Of a stretch of DNA of 64,000 bases, positions 10,617 to 22,508 are shown piece by piece. Every line of letters begins with the position of its first letter. Within the stretch, counting starts at the first letter, position 1. Made by a program: the position numbers and the translations under genes. The notes beneath the pieces were generated by a model that did no database searches, was not told where the DNA came from, and saw only the letters and a program-made list of their open reading frames with translations. Source of the stretch: Metridium senile. Its lineage: Eukaryota > Cnidaria > Anthozoa > Actiniaria > Metridiidae. Location: contig OX459095.1 of NCBI GenBank assembly GCA_949775045.1, positions 31,782,064-31,846,063 of the forward strand, read 5' to 3'.

Positions 10617-10774
10617 CATTATCATGTCCAAACGTACTCCGGCTCCCACCTGGATTCAAATTGTCTTCGAACTTCCTGTTTCAAGCGCTATAAATACGAC
10701 TGTGTTGTACCTACCAAGTCACTATCACTCTGAGCCACTCAAGACTGATATACCTACTGTAAACAAGCATTGAA
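10617..10774 (+). promoter_or_regulatory. Proximal promoter of gene B (type 2) with TATA box 10689-10696
   Basis: TATAAATA lies 86 bp before the start codon, giving an expected transcription start near 10720. The proximal 90 bp is shared by all four genes. Further upstream the sequence matches gene C only, through the CCAAACGTAMKCCGGCTCCC context, and differs from A and D. Confidence 0.65.
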
Positions 10775-10928
10775 ATGAAAGCAGTTTTTGGTGTTTTTCT
10801 CTTGGCAGGACTGACCTTCATGTCCAACGCAGGGACCATCCATCTTGCCAATTCTAAGATGACTCTGACTGGCACTGGTACGATTAAAGTGAATCCTGTG
10901 GAAACGTTCTGGTCTGGACTGACGAAAA
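10775..10928 (+). CDS. Gene B exon 1 (residues 1-51)
   Basis: ATG at 10775; ends in phase 1 before GTAAGTAG. Encodes the signal peptide and N-terminal segment [15 protein letters not shown]. Protein sequence identical to exon 1 of gene C. Confidence 0.87.
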
Positions 10929-13048
10929 GTAAGTAGAAACATTTAGAAATTGGTACTAAATAGATCATGGGATGTAGAGTCAAACATTTTCAATTACGGA
11001 AATCGGGATGAGACCGACCAAAAGGACGGGAAGCTAAAGCGGGATTTCATTTATCGTCAAAGTTTCCTAAAATTTCCTAAACGTTTTTGAGGCTGCTAAT
11101 AATATGCCCACTTTTGTTTTACACGTTGCATTATCTATATCTGTCACGACTCTAATGTAAACTAGAATTCTGTTGAAACTGTGACATTCATTCATTCAAT
11201 CATTCATTCATTCATTTAATCTGATTTATTCATTCACAGCCCGTCGATTTCCCATGATTCTCAGCGGTGACCTCATTGCTCTTAAACTTGCCCGGTCTAG
11301 TGGGACGCCTTACTGGATGCAGTGTTCTAAAAAAACGTATTGCACCACGTCAACCTGCCCTGGAGGACCTGTCATGCTGAATTCTAAGTTCTCCTCCTGT
11401 CCAACAGTAGTTTTTCGTATAAGATCTCTCGGTAAAAACGACGGTGCAGCGGTTGACGGTGGTGATTATGTGGTTATTTCGTTCCCTACGTATGCTGAGA
11501 CTCGATATTTCTATTGCCGGCCATCGACTTCAACTCCTTGTTATGCAACGTAAGTACATTGTAACTACAAACACCGTACTATGATATATCTAGTTAATAC
11601 ACGGGTATATGATGATATACGGAAATACGGGTAAACCCACACTGGAAAAACGGCTGAGTAGATACAACTCAGTACTCCGATGAAGGCTAAAGCTCGAAAC
11701 GTCAGTAAAATTAATTAAGTCAACATCTTTTATGTTGTTACAAATTTCATTATATTACCCATAATCCTCATTTAAGTGAGTTAGGGACAGTGGACAGTAT
11801 ATATTGAGTTGATCATGCATTCAGGATGACACTTTACAATGAGTAAACCCAACTCATTATTAAGAGTAAACATTAATGTAGATGTGCCATTGAGTACAAT
11901 GTATTCAATATATTACGTTTAACCTCACTTTTACTCAGCAAAGAGTTGGGTTTACTCACTTTAGAGTTGGGTTTACTCACTTTAAAGTGTCATCCTGAAT
12001 ACATGATCAACTCAATATACTGAGTTGTATCTACTAAGCCGTTTTTGCAGTGCAACGTGTCTTTTTCAGTGTATAATTATCAGAACAGTATATCAGAATC
12101 ATTAAATGGGAAGATTATTTTCAAATCGTTTTATAAAACTACTTCAATAACACTGAACAGTGATGAAAACTGCTATGGTATACAATATCTCATTACTTTG
12201 CTAATGACAATAAGATTCATGTCAGACCAAATATATTAAAATCCATTGACAATGATGGTTATTGTTTTTCTACTTATTGTCCAATTACTAAGCCAGCTCA
12301 AATATACAAGAACCACAATGCATTTTGATAATTTTTTTTATCATGCAGTGTGTTCACCAGTTCAACGAGTTTTGTGGAAATAGCTGTGTGGAAATAAAAT
12401 AATATCATTTTTGTCAGTTTAACGGAGAGAATAAGTTAATTGATGACAATTGCCCTCTAAAGTGCTTTTTTGAATTATTATCAAGCATTAGCTAGGCGAC
12501 TAATCATAGTAATAATAAAAGATTACCAATTATTTTCTAGTTATTCGGCCCCGAATTAACGGACAAAGCCCTTCTTAATTTATTAGCCAATCAGCACCAA
12601 GTAATTTTGCCCTGTATAGGATAAGCTCATGAAATGTTTTGATAATCGCTAATACTGCTTATTTGTATACACAAAAACCTTCAGCCGACAGTGTTTATCA
12701 TCTTAGAAAATACATTAAAACGGTATCGATAACAAACTTTAACACATTCTAAACTATCTTAATCACTTTTTTCATAGTTGGAATTTGCAAACTCTATGGC
12801 CTAGAAAGTATTGGTTTTACTGGAATCAAGCCAAATTTCAGATCTTCGCCAGAAATGCAGCTGAAGGCAGCCCAATACAGTATGGTGATCTTGTTGGGTT
12901 CAGGTATGATTACCAATCCAATAAGGCATGGCTGTACTCTGATGGTAGTAAGATATATGCCAGGTCTTGTTCCAATGGATACTACCATAAAAACTCGTGT
13001 GCTAAGATAAACTCAGGTTTCGGGTTTCAGATTTACAAAAAGATATGA
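10775..13048 (+). CDS. Gene B: secreted three-repeat protein (244 aa), three exons
   Basis: Exons 10775-10928, 11240-11549 and 12778-13048. This is the most compact copy, with introns of 311 and 1228 bp. Residues 1-19 are a signal peptide ending SNA. Gly-Asp occurs at 61-62, 126-127 and 191-192, spaced exactly 65 residues; F-[RQ]-I occurs at 110, 175 and 238. Cysteines are at 80, 86, 91, 105, 144, 152, 219 and 229, enough for four disulphides if all pair. The three equal repeats suggest a beta-trefoil-like secreted domain, but there is no ricin-type QxW motif and no family I can name. Variants: LTFMSNAG in the signal peptide (as C), [12 protein letters not shown] at the exon-2/3 join (as D), PRKYW (as A), and CAKINSG after the last loop (as C). 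Function unknown. Confidence 0.87.
11240..11549 (+). CDS. Gene B exon 2 (residues 52-154)
   Basis: Acceptor TTCACAG, donor GTAAGTAC, 310 bp. Carries Thr at the residue-84 position (Ser in the others) and Asp124 where the others have Glu. Confidence 0.88.
11640..12052. mobile_element. 413-bp MITE in intron 2 of gene B
   Basis: The ends CACTGGAAAAACGGCTGAG and its near reverse complement form inverted repeats of about 35 bp. Gene C (about 26435) has the uninterrupted CACCCAACGTGTC; B reads CCCA-element-CAACGTGTC, so a 2-bp CA duplication fits. Inside are two direct copies of GAGTTGGGTTTACTCACTTT and a GATGAAGGCTAAAGCTCG/AAACGTC motif. No coding capacity. The superfamily is uncertain. Confidence 0.7.
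12053..12777. other. Rest of intron 2 of gene B
   Basis: Ordinary AT-rich intron, homologous in its last 250 bp to the ends of intron 2 in A and C. The site GATAATCGCTAA at about 12641 is the empty site for the 3.9-kb element found in gene C. Confidence 0.7.
12778..13048 (+). CDS. Gene B exon 3 (residues 155-244)
   Basis: Acceptor TTTTTCATAG; stop TGA at 13046-13048. Begins TWNLQTLWPRKYW; variable loop CSNGYYHKNSC at 219-229; ends FQIYKKI. Confidence 0.88.
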
Positions 13049-13240
13049 TCACTGTAAACCATTAAACCAGGTTAAGTTAATGTAGAATTAGTGATAGTAC
13101 TAAATATTTTAAAGGAAAGATTAAAGTAAAAATGATGTCAAATCCACAAGCCTGTTGCTAAGACAACGAGGAGGATATATATTGTAAAAAAAACCTGGAT
13201 ATGATAAGAATCAATAAAGTTTGATGAGATAATCATTAAC
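13049..13240 (+). terminator. Gene B 3' UTR, AATAAA at 13213
   Basis: AATAAA at 13213-13218 in the same context as in the other genes. Confidence 0.7.
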
Positions 13241-13259
13241 TTGAAATACGTGTAGATTA

Positions 13260-13690
13260 TTGTGTAAATTGTTTCCTTTCCCCTCCCCTCCCCCTCTCTC
13301 CACAAGAGCCGTTACGAAGGCTACTTTGGGCTTCCTTTAGTGGGGTGGGCTCACTTTGGCATGCATAGACCGCGAGGAGATGGTGACAAAAAAAACAATA
13401 CAAAAAGAGAGGAGCCTAGCCTCCTCCGCAGGCTACTCCAACAAACGGGCTTCCTTTGCTGAAACAGTGACCGAGAAAAGCTGGGAACAAGAGAGAGATT
13501 TATCCACAGGAATCCCGTCTCAAAAATGTCCACAGGAAGCCCGTTTCAAAAAAGGAGATGCCTGCGGAGGAAGCTAGCGCAAGGAAATTACCAATCAGTT
13601 GACATCTCAGTAGTTCTTTTTCTAGGCATTTAGGTGGTGGGGAGGGACCCAAACATTGAAAGGTCTGGGGACAGGAGATTATGAAGTGAA
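13260..13690. repeat. Conserved downstream inverted-repeat block (copy B)
   Basis: Same block as 4436-4806, including the reverse-complementary CCTCCTCCGCAGG/CCTGCGGAGG pair. It begins with a CCCCTCCCC tract and has the GAGCCGTTACGAAGGC segment missing from copy A. Confidence 0.6.
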
Positions 13691-13883
13691 AACATTTGAA
13701 TCAGTCACATTTTGATCAGCCCACAATTTGTGAATAAATAATTTATAATCAATCAATGAATTTATTTGCTTAATTTTGAAAAGGAGATGGAAATCATTTT
13801 GGTGTCATTGTACATGTGTGTCTATATAATAAAAAGAAAATTACACGCCTTTTTGAAGATAAAATCTAGCACTCGTTCGCGCA

Positions 13884-16800
13884 CCATTTTATTCATTTCC
13901 CATTATCGGGAAGTTATTCCATTTCACACATTCTATAATAATATTCTAAAGTATACGAAACAACAACATGGTTTTAGATTTACTTTATTCCCATTTTATT
14001 CATTTCCCATTATCGGGAAGTCATTCCATTTCACACATTCTATAATAATATTCTAAAGTATACGAAACAACAACATGGTTTTAGATTTACTTTATTCCCA
14101 TTTTATTCATTTCCCATTATCGGGAAGTTATTCCATTTCACACATTCTATAATAATATTCTAAAGGATACGAAACAACAACATGGTTTTAGATTTACTTT
14201 ATTCCCATTTTATTCATTTCCCATTATCGGGAAGTTATTCCATTTCACACATTCTATAATAATATTCTAAAGTATACGAAACAACAACATGGTTTTAGAT
14301 TTACTTTATTCCCATTTTATTCATTTCCCATTATCGGGAAGTTATTCCATTTCACACATTCTATAATAATATTCTAAAGGATACGAAACAACAACATGGT
14401 TTTAGATTTACTTTATTCCCATTTTATTCATTTCCCATTATCGGGAAGTTATTCCATTTCACACATTCTATAATAATATTCTAAAGTATACGAAACAACA
14501 ACATGGTTTTAGATTTACTTTATTCCCATTTTATTCATTTCCCATTATCGGGAAGTTATTCCATTTCACACATTCTATAATAATATTCTAAAGTATACGA
14601 AACAACAACATGGTTTTAGATTTACTTTATTCCCATTTTACTCATTTCCCATTATCGGGAAGTTATTCCATTTCACACATTCTATAATAATATTCTAAAG
14701 TATACGAAACAACAACATGGTTTTAGATTTACTTTATTCCCATTTTACTCATTTCCCATTATCGGGAAGTTATTCCATTTCACACATTCTATAATAATAT
14801 TCTAAAGTATACGAAACAACAACATGGTTCTAGATTTACTTTATTCCCATTTTATTAATTTCCCATTATCGGGAAGTTATTCCATTTCACACATTCTATA
14901 ATAATATTCTAAAGTATACGAAACAACAACATGGTTCTAGATTTACTTTATTCCCATTTTATTCATTTCCCATTATCGGGAAGTTATTCCATTTCACACA
15001 TTCTATAATAATATTCTAAAGTATACGAAACAACAACATGGTTTTAGATTTACTTTATTCCCATTTTATTCATTTCCCATTATCGGGAAGTTATTCCATT
15101 TCACACATTCTATAATAATATTCTAAAGTATACGAAACAACAACATGGTTTTAGATTTACTTTATTCCCATTTTACTCATTTCCCATTATCGGGAAGTTA
15201 TTCCATTTCACACATTCTATAATAATATTCTAAAGTATACGAAACAACAACATGGTTTTAGATTTACTTTATTCCCATTTTACTCATTTCCCATTATCGG
15301 GAAGTTATTCCATTTCACACATTCTATAATAATATTCTAAAGTATACGAAACAACAACATGGTTCTAGATTTACTTTATTTCCATTTTATTCATTTCCCA
15401 TTATCGGGAAGTTATTCCATTTCACACATTCTATAATAATATTCTAAAGTATACGAAACAACAACATGGTTCTAGATTTACTTTATTCCCATTTTATTCA
15501 TTTCCCATTATCGGGAAGTTATTCCATTTCACACATTCTATAATAATATTCTAAAGTATACGAAACAACAACATGGTTTTAGATTTACTTTATTCCCATT
15601 TTATTCATTTCCCATTATCGGGAAGTTATTCCATTTCACACATTCTATAATAATATTCTAAAGTATACGAAACAACAACATGGTTTTAGATTTACTTTAT
15701 TCCCATTTTATTCATTTCCCATTATCGGGAAGTTATTCCATTTCACACATTCTATAATAATATTCTAAAGTATACGAAACAACAACATGGTTTTAGATTT
15801 ACTTTATTCCCATTTTATTCATTTCCCATTATCGGGAAGTTATTCCATTTCACACATTCTATAATAATATTCTAAAGTATACGAAACAACAACATGGTTT
15901 TAGATTTACTTTATTCCCATTTTATTCATTTCCCATTATCGGGAAGTTATTCCATTTCACACATTCTATAATAATATTCTAAAGTATACGAAACAACAAC
16001 ATGGTTTTAGATTTACTTTATTCCCATTTTATTCATTTCCCATTATCGGGAAGTTATTCCATTTCACACATTCTATAATAATATTCTAAAGTATACGAAA
16101 CAACAACATGGTTTTAGATTTACTTTATTCCCATTTTACTCATTTCCCATTATCGGGAAGTTATTCCATTTCACACATTCTATAATAATATTCTAAAGTA
16201 TACGAAACAACAACATGGTTTTAGATTTACTTTATTCCCATTTTACTCATTTCCCATTATCGGGAAGTTATTCCATTTCACACATTCTATAATAATATTC
16301 TAAAGTATACGAAACAACAACATGGTTCTAGATTTACTTTATTCCCATTTTATTCATTTCCCATTATCGGGAAGTTATTCCATTTCACACATTCTATAAT
16401 AATATTCTAAAGTATACGAAACAACAACATGGTTCTAGATTTACTTTATTCCCATTTTATTCATTTCCCATTATCGGGAAGTTATTCCATTTCACACATT
16501 CTATAATAATATTCTAAAGTATACGAAACAACAACATGGTTTTAGATTTACTTTATTCCCATTTTATTCATTTCCCATTATCGGGAAGTTATTCCATTTC
16601 ACACATTCTATAATAATATTCTAAAGTATACGAAACAACAACATGGTTTTAGATTTACTTTATTCCCATTTTACTCATTTCCCATTATCGGGAAGTTATT
16701 CCATTTCACACATTCTATAATAATATTCTAAAGTATACGAAACAACAACATGGTTTTAGATTTACTTTATTCCCATTTTACTCATTTCCCATTATCGGGA

Positions 16801-19451
16801 AGTTATTCCATTTCACACATTCTATAATAATATTCTAAAGTATACGAAACAACAACATGGTTCTAGATTTACTTTATTTCCATTTTATTCATTTCCCATT
16901 ATCGGGAAGTTATTCCATTTCACACATTCTATAATAATATTCTAAAGTATACGAAACAACAACATGGTTCTAGATTTACTTTATTCCCATTTTATTCATT
17001 TCCCATTATCGGGAAGTTATTCCATTTCACACATTCTATAATAATATTCTAAAGTATACGAAACAACAACATGGTTTTAGATTTACTTTATTCCCATTTT
17101 ATTCATTTCCCATTATCGGGAAGTTATTCCATTTCACACATTCTATAATAATATTCTAAAGTATACGAAACAACAACATGGTTTTAGATTTACTTTATTC
17201 CCATTTTATTCATTTCCCATTATCGGGAAGTTATTCCATTTCACACATTCTATAATAATATTCTAAAGTATACGAAACAACAACATGGTTTTAGATTTAC
17301 TTTATTCCCATTTTATTCATTTCCCATTATCGGGAAGTTATTCCATTTCACACATTCTATAATAATATTCTAAAGTATACGAAACAACAACATGGTTTTA
17401 GATTTACTTTATTCCCATTTTATTCATTTCCCATTATCGGGAAGTTATTCCATTTCACACATTCTATAATAATATTCTAAAGTATACGAAACAACAACAT
17501 GGTTTTAGATTTACTTTATTCCCATTTTATTCATTTCCCATTATCGGGAAGTTATTCCATTTCACACATTCTATAATAATATTCTAAAGTATACGAAACA
17601 ACAACATGGTTTTAGATTTACTTTATTCCCATTTTACTCATTTCCCATTATCGGGAAGTTATTCCATTTCACACATTCTATAATAATATTCTAAAGTATA
17701 CGAAACAACAACATGGTTTTAGATTTACTTTATTCCCATTTTACTCATTTCCCATTATCGGGAAGTTATTCCATTTCACACATTCTATAATAATATTCTA
17801 AAGTATACGAAACAACAACATGGTTCTAGATTTACTTTATTCCCATTTTATTCATTTCCCATTATCGGGAAGTTATTCCATTTCACACATTCTATAATAA
17901 TATTCTAAAGTATACGAAACAACAACATGGTTCTAGATTTACTTTATTCCCATTTTATTCATTTCCCATTATCGGGAAGTTATTCCATTTCACACATTCT
18001 ATAATAATATTCTAAAGTATACGAAACAACAACATGGTTTTAGATTTACTTTATTCCCATTTTATTCATTTCCCATTATCGGGAAGTTATTCCATTTCAC
18101 ACATTCTATAATAATATTCTAAAGTATACGAAACAACAACATGGTTTTAGATTTACTTTATTCCCATTTTACTCATTTCCCATTATCGGGAAGTTATTCC
18201 ATTTCACACATTCTATAATAATATTCTAAAGTATACGAAACAACAACATGGTTTTAGATTTACTTTATTCCCATTTTACTCATTTCCCATTATCGGGAAG
18301 TTATTCCATTTCACACATTCTATAATAATATTCTAAAGTATACGAAACAACAACATGGTTTTAGATTTACTTTATTCCCATTTTACTCATTTCCCATTAT
18401 CGGGAAGTTATTCCATTTCACACATTCTATAATAATATTCTAAAGTATACGAAACAACAACATGGTTCTAGATTTACTTTATTCCCATTTTATTCATTTC
18501 CCATTATCGGGAAGTTATTCCATTTCACACATTCTATAATAATATTCTAAAGTATACGAAACAACAACATGGTTCTAGATTTACTTTATTCCCATTTTAT
18601 TCATTTCCCATTATCGGGAAGTTATTCCATTTCACACATTCTATAATAATATTCTAAAGTATACGAAACAACAACATGGTTTTAGATTTACTTTATTCCC
18701 ATTTTATTCATTTCCCATTATCGGGAAGTTATTCCATTTCACACATTCTATAATAATATTCTAAAGTATACGAAACAACAACATGGTTTTAGATTTACTT
18801 TATTCCCATTTTACTCATTTCCCATTATCGGGAAGTTATTCCATTTCACACATTCTATAATAATATTCTAAAGTATACGAAACAACAACATGGTTTTAGA
18901 TTTACTTTATTCCCATTTTACTCATTTCCCATTATCGGGAAGTTATTCCATTTCACACATTCTATAATAATATTCTAAAGTATACGAAACAACAACATGG
19001 TTCTAGATTTACTTTATTCCCATTTTATTCATTTCCCATTATCGGGAAGTTATTCCATTTCACACATTCTATAATAATATTCTAAAGTATACGAAACAAC
19101 AACATGGTTCTAGATTTACTTTATTCCCATTTTATTCATTTCCCATTATCGGGAAGTTATTCCATTTCACACATTCTATAATAATATTCTAAAGTATACG
19201 AAACAACAACATGGTTTTAGATTTACTTTATTCCCATTTTATTCATTTCCCATTATCGGGAAGTTATTCCATTTCACACATTCTATAATAATATTCTAAA
19301 GTATACGAAACAACAACATGGTTTTAGATTTACTTTATTCCCATTTTATTCATTTCCCATTATCGGGAAGTTATTCCATTTCACACATTCTATAATAATA
19401 TTCTAAAGTATACGAAACAACAACATGGTTCTAGATTTACTTTATTCCCAT
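13884..19451. repeat. 107-bp satellite array, about 52 monomers with higher-order structure
   Basis: Uninterrupted head-to-tail 107-bp monomers from 13884 to 19451. Three diagnostic sites sort monomers into classes: GGTTTTAG or GGTTCTAG at the start, and TTTTATTC or TTTTACTC about 25 bp later. Class order in monomers starting 15361-16752 is repeated exactly in those starting 16859-18250. A private TTATTTCC variant marks both 15361 and 16859, 1498 bp (14 monomers) apart. This is a higher-order repeat. Monomers hold an 11-bp CCCATTATCGGG-type near-palindrome. No coding function. Confidence 0.95.
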
Positions 19452-19836
19452 CAATTTCAAACATTCTATAGATATATCCACAGGTATCCCAAAATAAGGC
19501 AACTATTAAAGCTTTCAATGTTGGAAGGTTGGCAGCTTCGAAGAACCTCAGAATCAAGTCAACTTACTTTACAGGCTCGCCGAGTGTGCTTCCTTTTTTT
19601 CATTCTAAGAATATATTTTGATCCAGGATGATATTCAACAATAATATTTTCTTATCCATATCTAACCCTTCATTTAGTCTGTTTTGTAAGTCTAATTTGT
19701 AACTAATACGTGCCCAATAAAGCTGTTAAAATAAAAATAAAATAAAATAAAATAAAATAAAATAAAATAAAATAAAATAAAATAAAATAAAATAAAATAA
19801 AATAAAATAAAATAAAATAAAATAAAATAAAATAAA
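19452..19836 (+). mobile_element. Retroposon 3' end with about 21 (AAAAT) units
   Basis: Homologous to 5949-6126, with the shared CGTGCCCAATAAAG end. The tail at 19728-19836 is an AAAAT pentanucleotide run much longer than in the A or D flanks. The first 150 bp after the satellite differs from those flanks. Confidence 0.5.
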
Positions 19837-20504
19837 TTTTTTTAACAAGTCCATATACATAAGGAATTATTCCATGTAAATTTGCATTGATCGTGTAGAT
19901 GGAAACTGAATAATATGTCCTTATCTAGAAAAAACTTATCAATTTGTTCATGGATTGGACGACAAGAAAAATACAGCAATTAAGTATATATAGTACCCTT
20001 TCGTACCTTGGAACCCAGGGTAGTAGTATAGTGCGTATATTGGTAATAATACTTTATAGATACAAGGAAACAAAGCTATGAATAATAAAGTTTAAACTAT
20101 TTGGTTTTACACGCATTTTAATTTGTCAACATTATACCATTATCAAGAGGAATACAATGAAATGCATTTGTCCGCACTCTTTGATATTGTAGGTTTATAT
20201 TCTCTCTTCAAACTAATCGGTAGCATACATTCATCTAGCCAGTGCAGAAGTAGTAAAGGAAACAATTAAACTCCAATTATCACAAAACATTTTATTTGTG
20301 ATCTGATTCCGTCGTTTAACTCGTTGACTGGCATTGGACATTATGTGTTTGTGAAATATGCTCGACGAAATGATGAATCAAGATGAATACAATGAAATGC
20401 ATTTGTCTGCCCTCCTTGACATTGTAGGTTTATATTCTCTCTTCAAACTAATCGGTAGCATACATTCATCTAGCCAGTGCAGTACTCTAACACTATCTAC
20501 AGCC
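19837..20504. repeat. Direct-repeat pair, B-C intergenic copy
   Basis: Two copies of the segment starting CAATGAAATGCATTTGTC at 20154 and 20391; see 6127-6806. No gene is seen. Confidence 0.65.
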
Positions 20505-20622
20505 GTTCTCATTAACACGTGAAATACACTTTAGCGTACCACTCCTTAATATTGTGTTCTTTTGTTGCTATTTGACTATCACTCTTTAACTAATACACTT
20601 TGTTACACGGGTTAATGAGAAC
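20505..20622. mobile_element. About 120-bp MITE, copy 2
   Basis: Same inverted ends and position as 6807-6926 (GTTCTCATTAACACGTG ... ACGGGTTAATGAGAAC). Confidence 0.55.
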
Positions 20623-20632
20623 AACTTTATTA

Positions 20633-20814
20633 GAGTGGTTTTCATTAACCCGTGAAACAAAGTGTAATAGGGAAAGAGTAATAAAGTGTATTAATGTGTA
20701 ATAGTGCTTTTGAACAAATGATTATAAAACACAAAGTTAAAGTTAATTAGTGTAATAATGTGTAATAAAGCATATTACGCTAAAGTGTGTTTCACGGGTT
20801 AATGAAAACCACTC
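20633..20814. mobile_element. 182-bp MITE with TA duplication, copy 2
   Basis: Same element and target as 6936-7117, so the insertion predates the duplication that made these two flanks. Confidence 0.75.
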
Positions 20815-21148
20815 TACCACGTAGTACTACTATGTATTCGTTTGACTATTCTTTCAAAGGGACATCACTCTCGTCTAGCTACACGAGCATGGAAACGTTT
20901 TCAAGTAAAATTTGTCAAAGAGAAATTGCTCGTGAAGATGCAGTTCATTTTTTAAATTTAAAAATCTTCAAAACAATAGTTAATTCAAAGGCCAAAAGAT
21001 AAGAATATCAGCATACTTGTGAACACGAAAAATCGTGTTTCCACACCGTCTATTCATCTTTAATCTACAAACAACCGTGATGAGACAATAGAGCCCATAT
21101 ATTCATAAAGCTATTTATAATTAAGCCAGTTGCTTAGCAGATTAAGGT

Positions 21149-22508
21149 GTCTCGATACAGTTTTGAGATTACCATAACAAGCAATATCAATCGACTCGTT
21201 CATAATGTTCTTTTCATCGCATCGTTTTTGATATTTTCACCATCAATTATTCTCAGTTAGAAGTTTTTATTTATATTAATTTTATTAAACCTAACATTAG
21301 TAAAACAAAGTTAAAGAGGAAAAGCGAAAATATCAAAAGTGCAAATTACGCGCCAAACCGATGTGATCCTACAAACTGAACTATTTAATCCTGTTTTAAA
21401 ACTACAATATACAATATGATAAAATATCAATTTTACATGACATTTATACGCACTCGATTTGAACAAAAATATTAATCGTATAAAGTGTTCTGGTTATATT
21501 TTTAGCAAAATAATAAAACATCGGCGTTCGTAATTTTTCTTTTTAACGGCTATTGGAATACATGTTTTAGAAACTTTCGCTATACGTTTTTAAAGATATA
21601 AATATTTTTCATGCAAAAGATCGTATTAGTTGATTAAATTTAACAATATTAAAATAAGCCGCGAAGGTAGGTTTCCATCACAACAATAACATTAACATTA
21701 GTTTGGTTTCGTGCATCAGGCAGAGGTTTGTTGTTGTATGAAGACGTAACTTGACGACTTGTTTTAAAAATGTTAGAATAAATCAACCAATCAAATATTA
21801 GCATCCCAAATATATACTTAAAAACTTATAGCAAATCATTTAAAAATTCCATCTAGCAATCAAGGAGAAATAGTCTAAAACGCATATGTTTAATATTCTG
21901 CTAAAATTATAACCTGAACGCTCTGCGTGAATTAAAAACAGAATCCAAAGCGAAATATTTAGCACAATTTTAATGTAACTTTGTTCGATAAATGATTTTT
22001 AAATCGAGTGATCATAAATGACATGTAAAACGGAGGATTCAAAATATTTGCGTGACTTTCTACAAATTTAACAAATATAGATTTTTCTTAAACTTTGATT
22101 GTATTATTTTGTCTATCTTGTATTGTAGTTAAACAGGACTAACAATTGTCTTGGATCACATATCGGGCAATTTGCACTTTTTTGTTTTTCGGTTAATTGT
22201 TGTCCTTTATTAATAAATAAATTAAATAAATATACTCTAATCAGAAGAACTTTGGTTATACAATTTAATAATTTAATTTCCATTTCCCACCACTATATAT
22301 ATTTCTGTCTTTGCACCATCATTTGCTTGATAATGTTGTCGCGATGACAACGAAACGTCGTTATTTGTATTCGCTAGTTTTCTTATTACATAAATATACA
22401 CTGATAGAAACTTCAAACTGAGAATAATCAGTGTTGAAAATGAATATAACATTATGAACGAGCCGATTGAAAATACTTGGTATGGTAATCTCAAAAGACG
22501 AGATCGAG
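21149..22508. mobile_element. Imperfect long inverted repeat, copy 2
   Basis: Counterpart of 7451-9014, about 200 bp shorter because of internal deletions. The arms meet the same TTTTGAGATTACCAT / ATGGTAATCTCAAAA ends. Confidence 0.6.

Noticed and set aside
13884..19451. CRISPR-like array of regularly spaced repeats
   Set aside because: The full 107-bp unit is repeated without unique spacers, the host is eukaryotic and no cas genes exist; it is a satellite.
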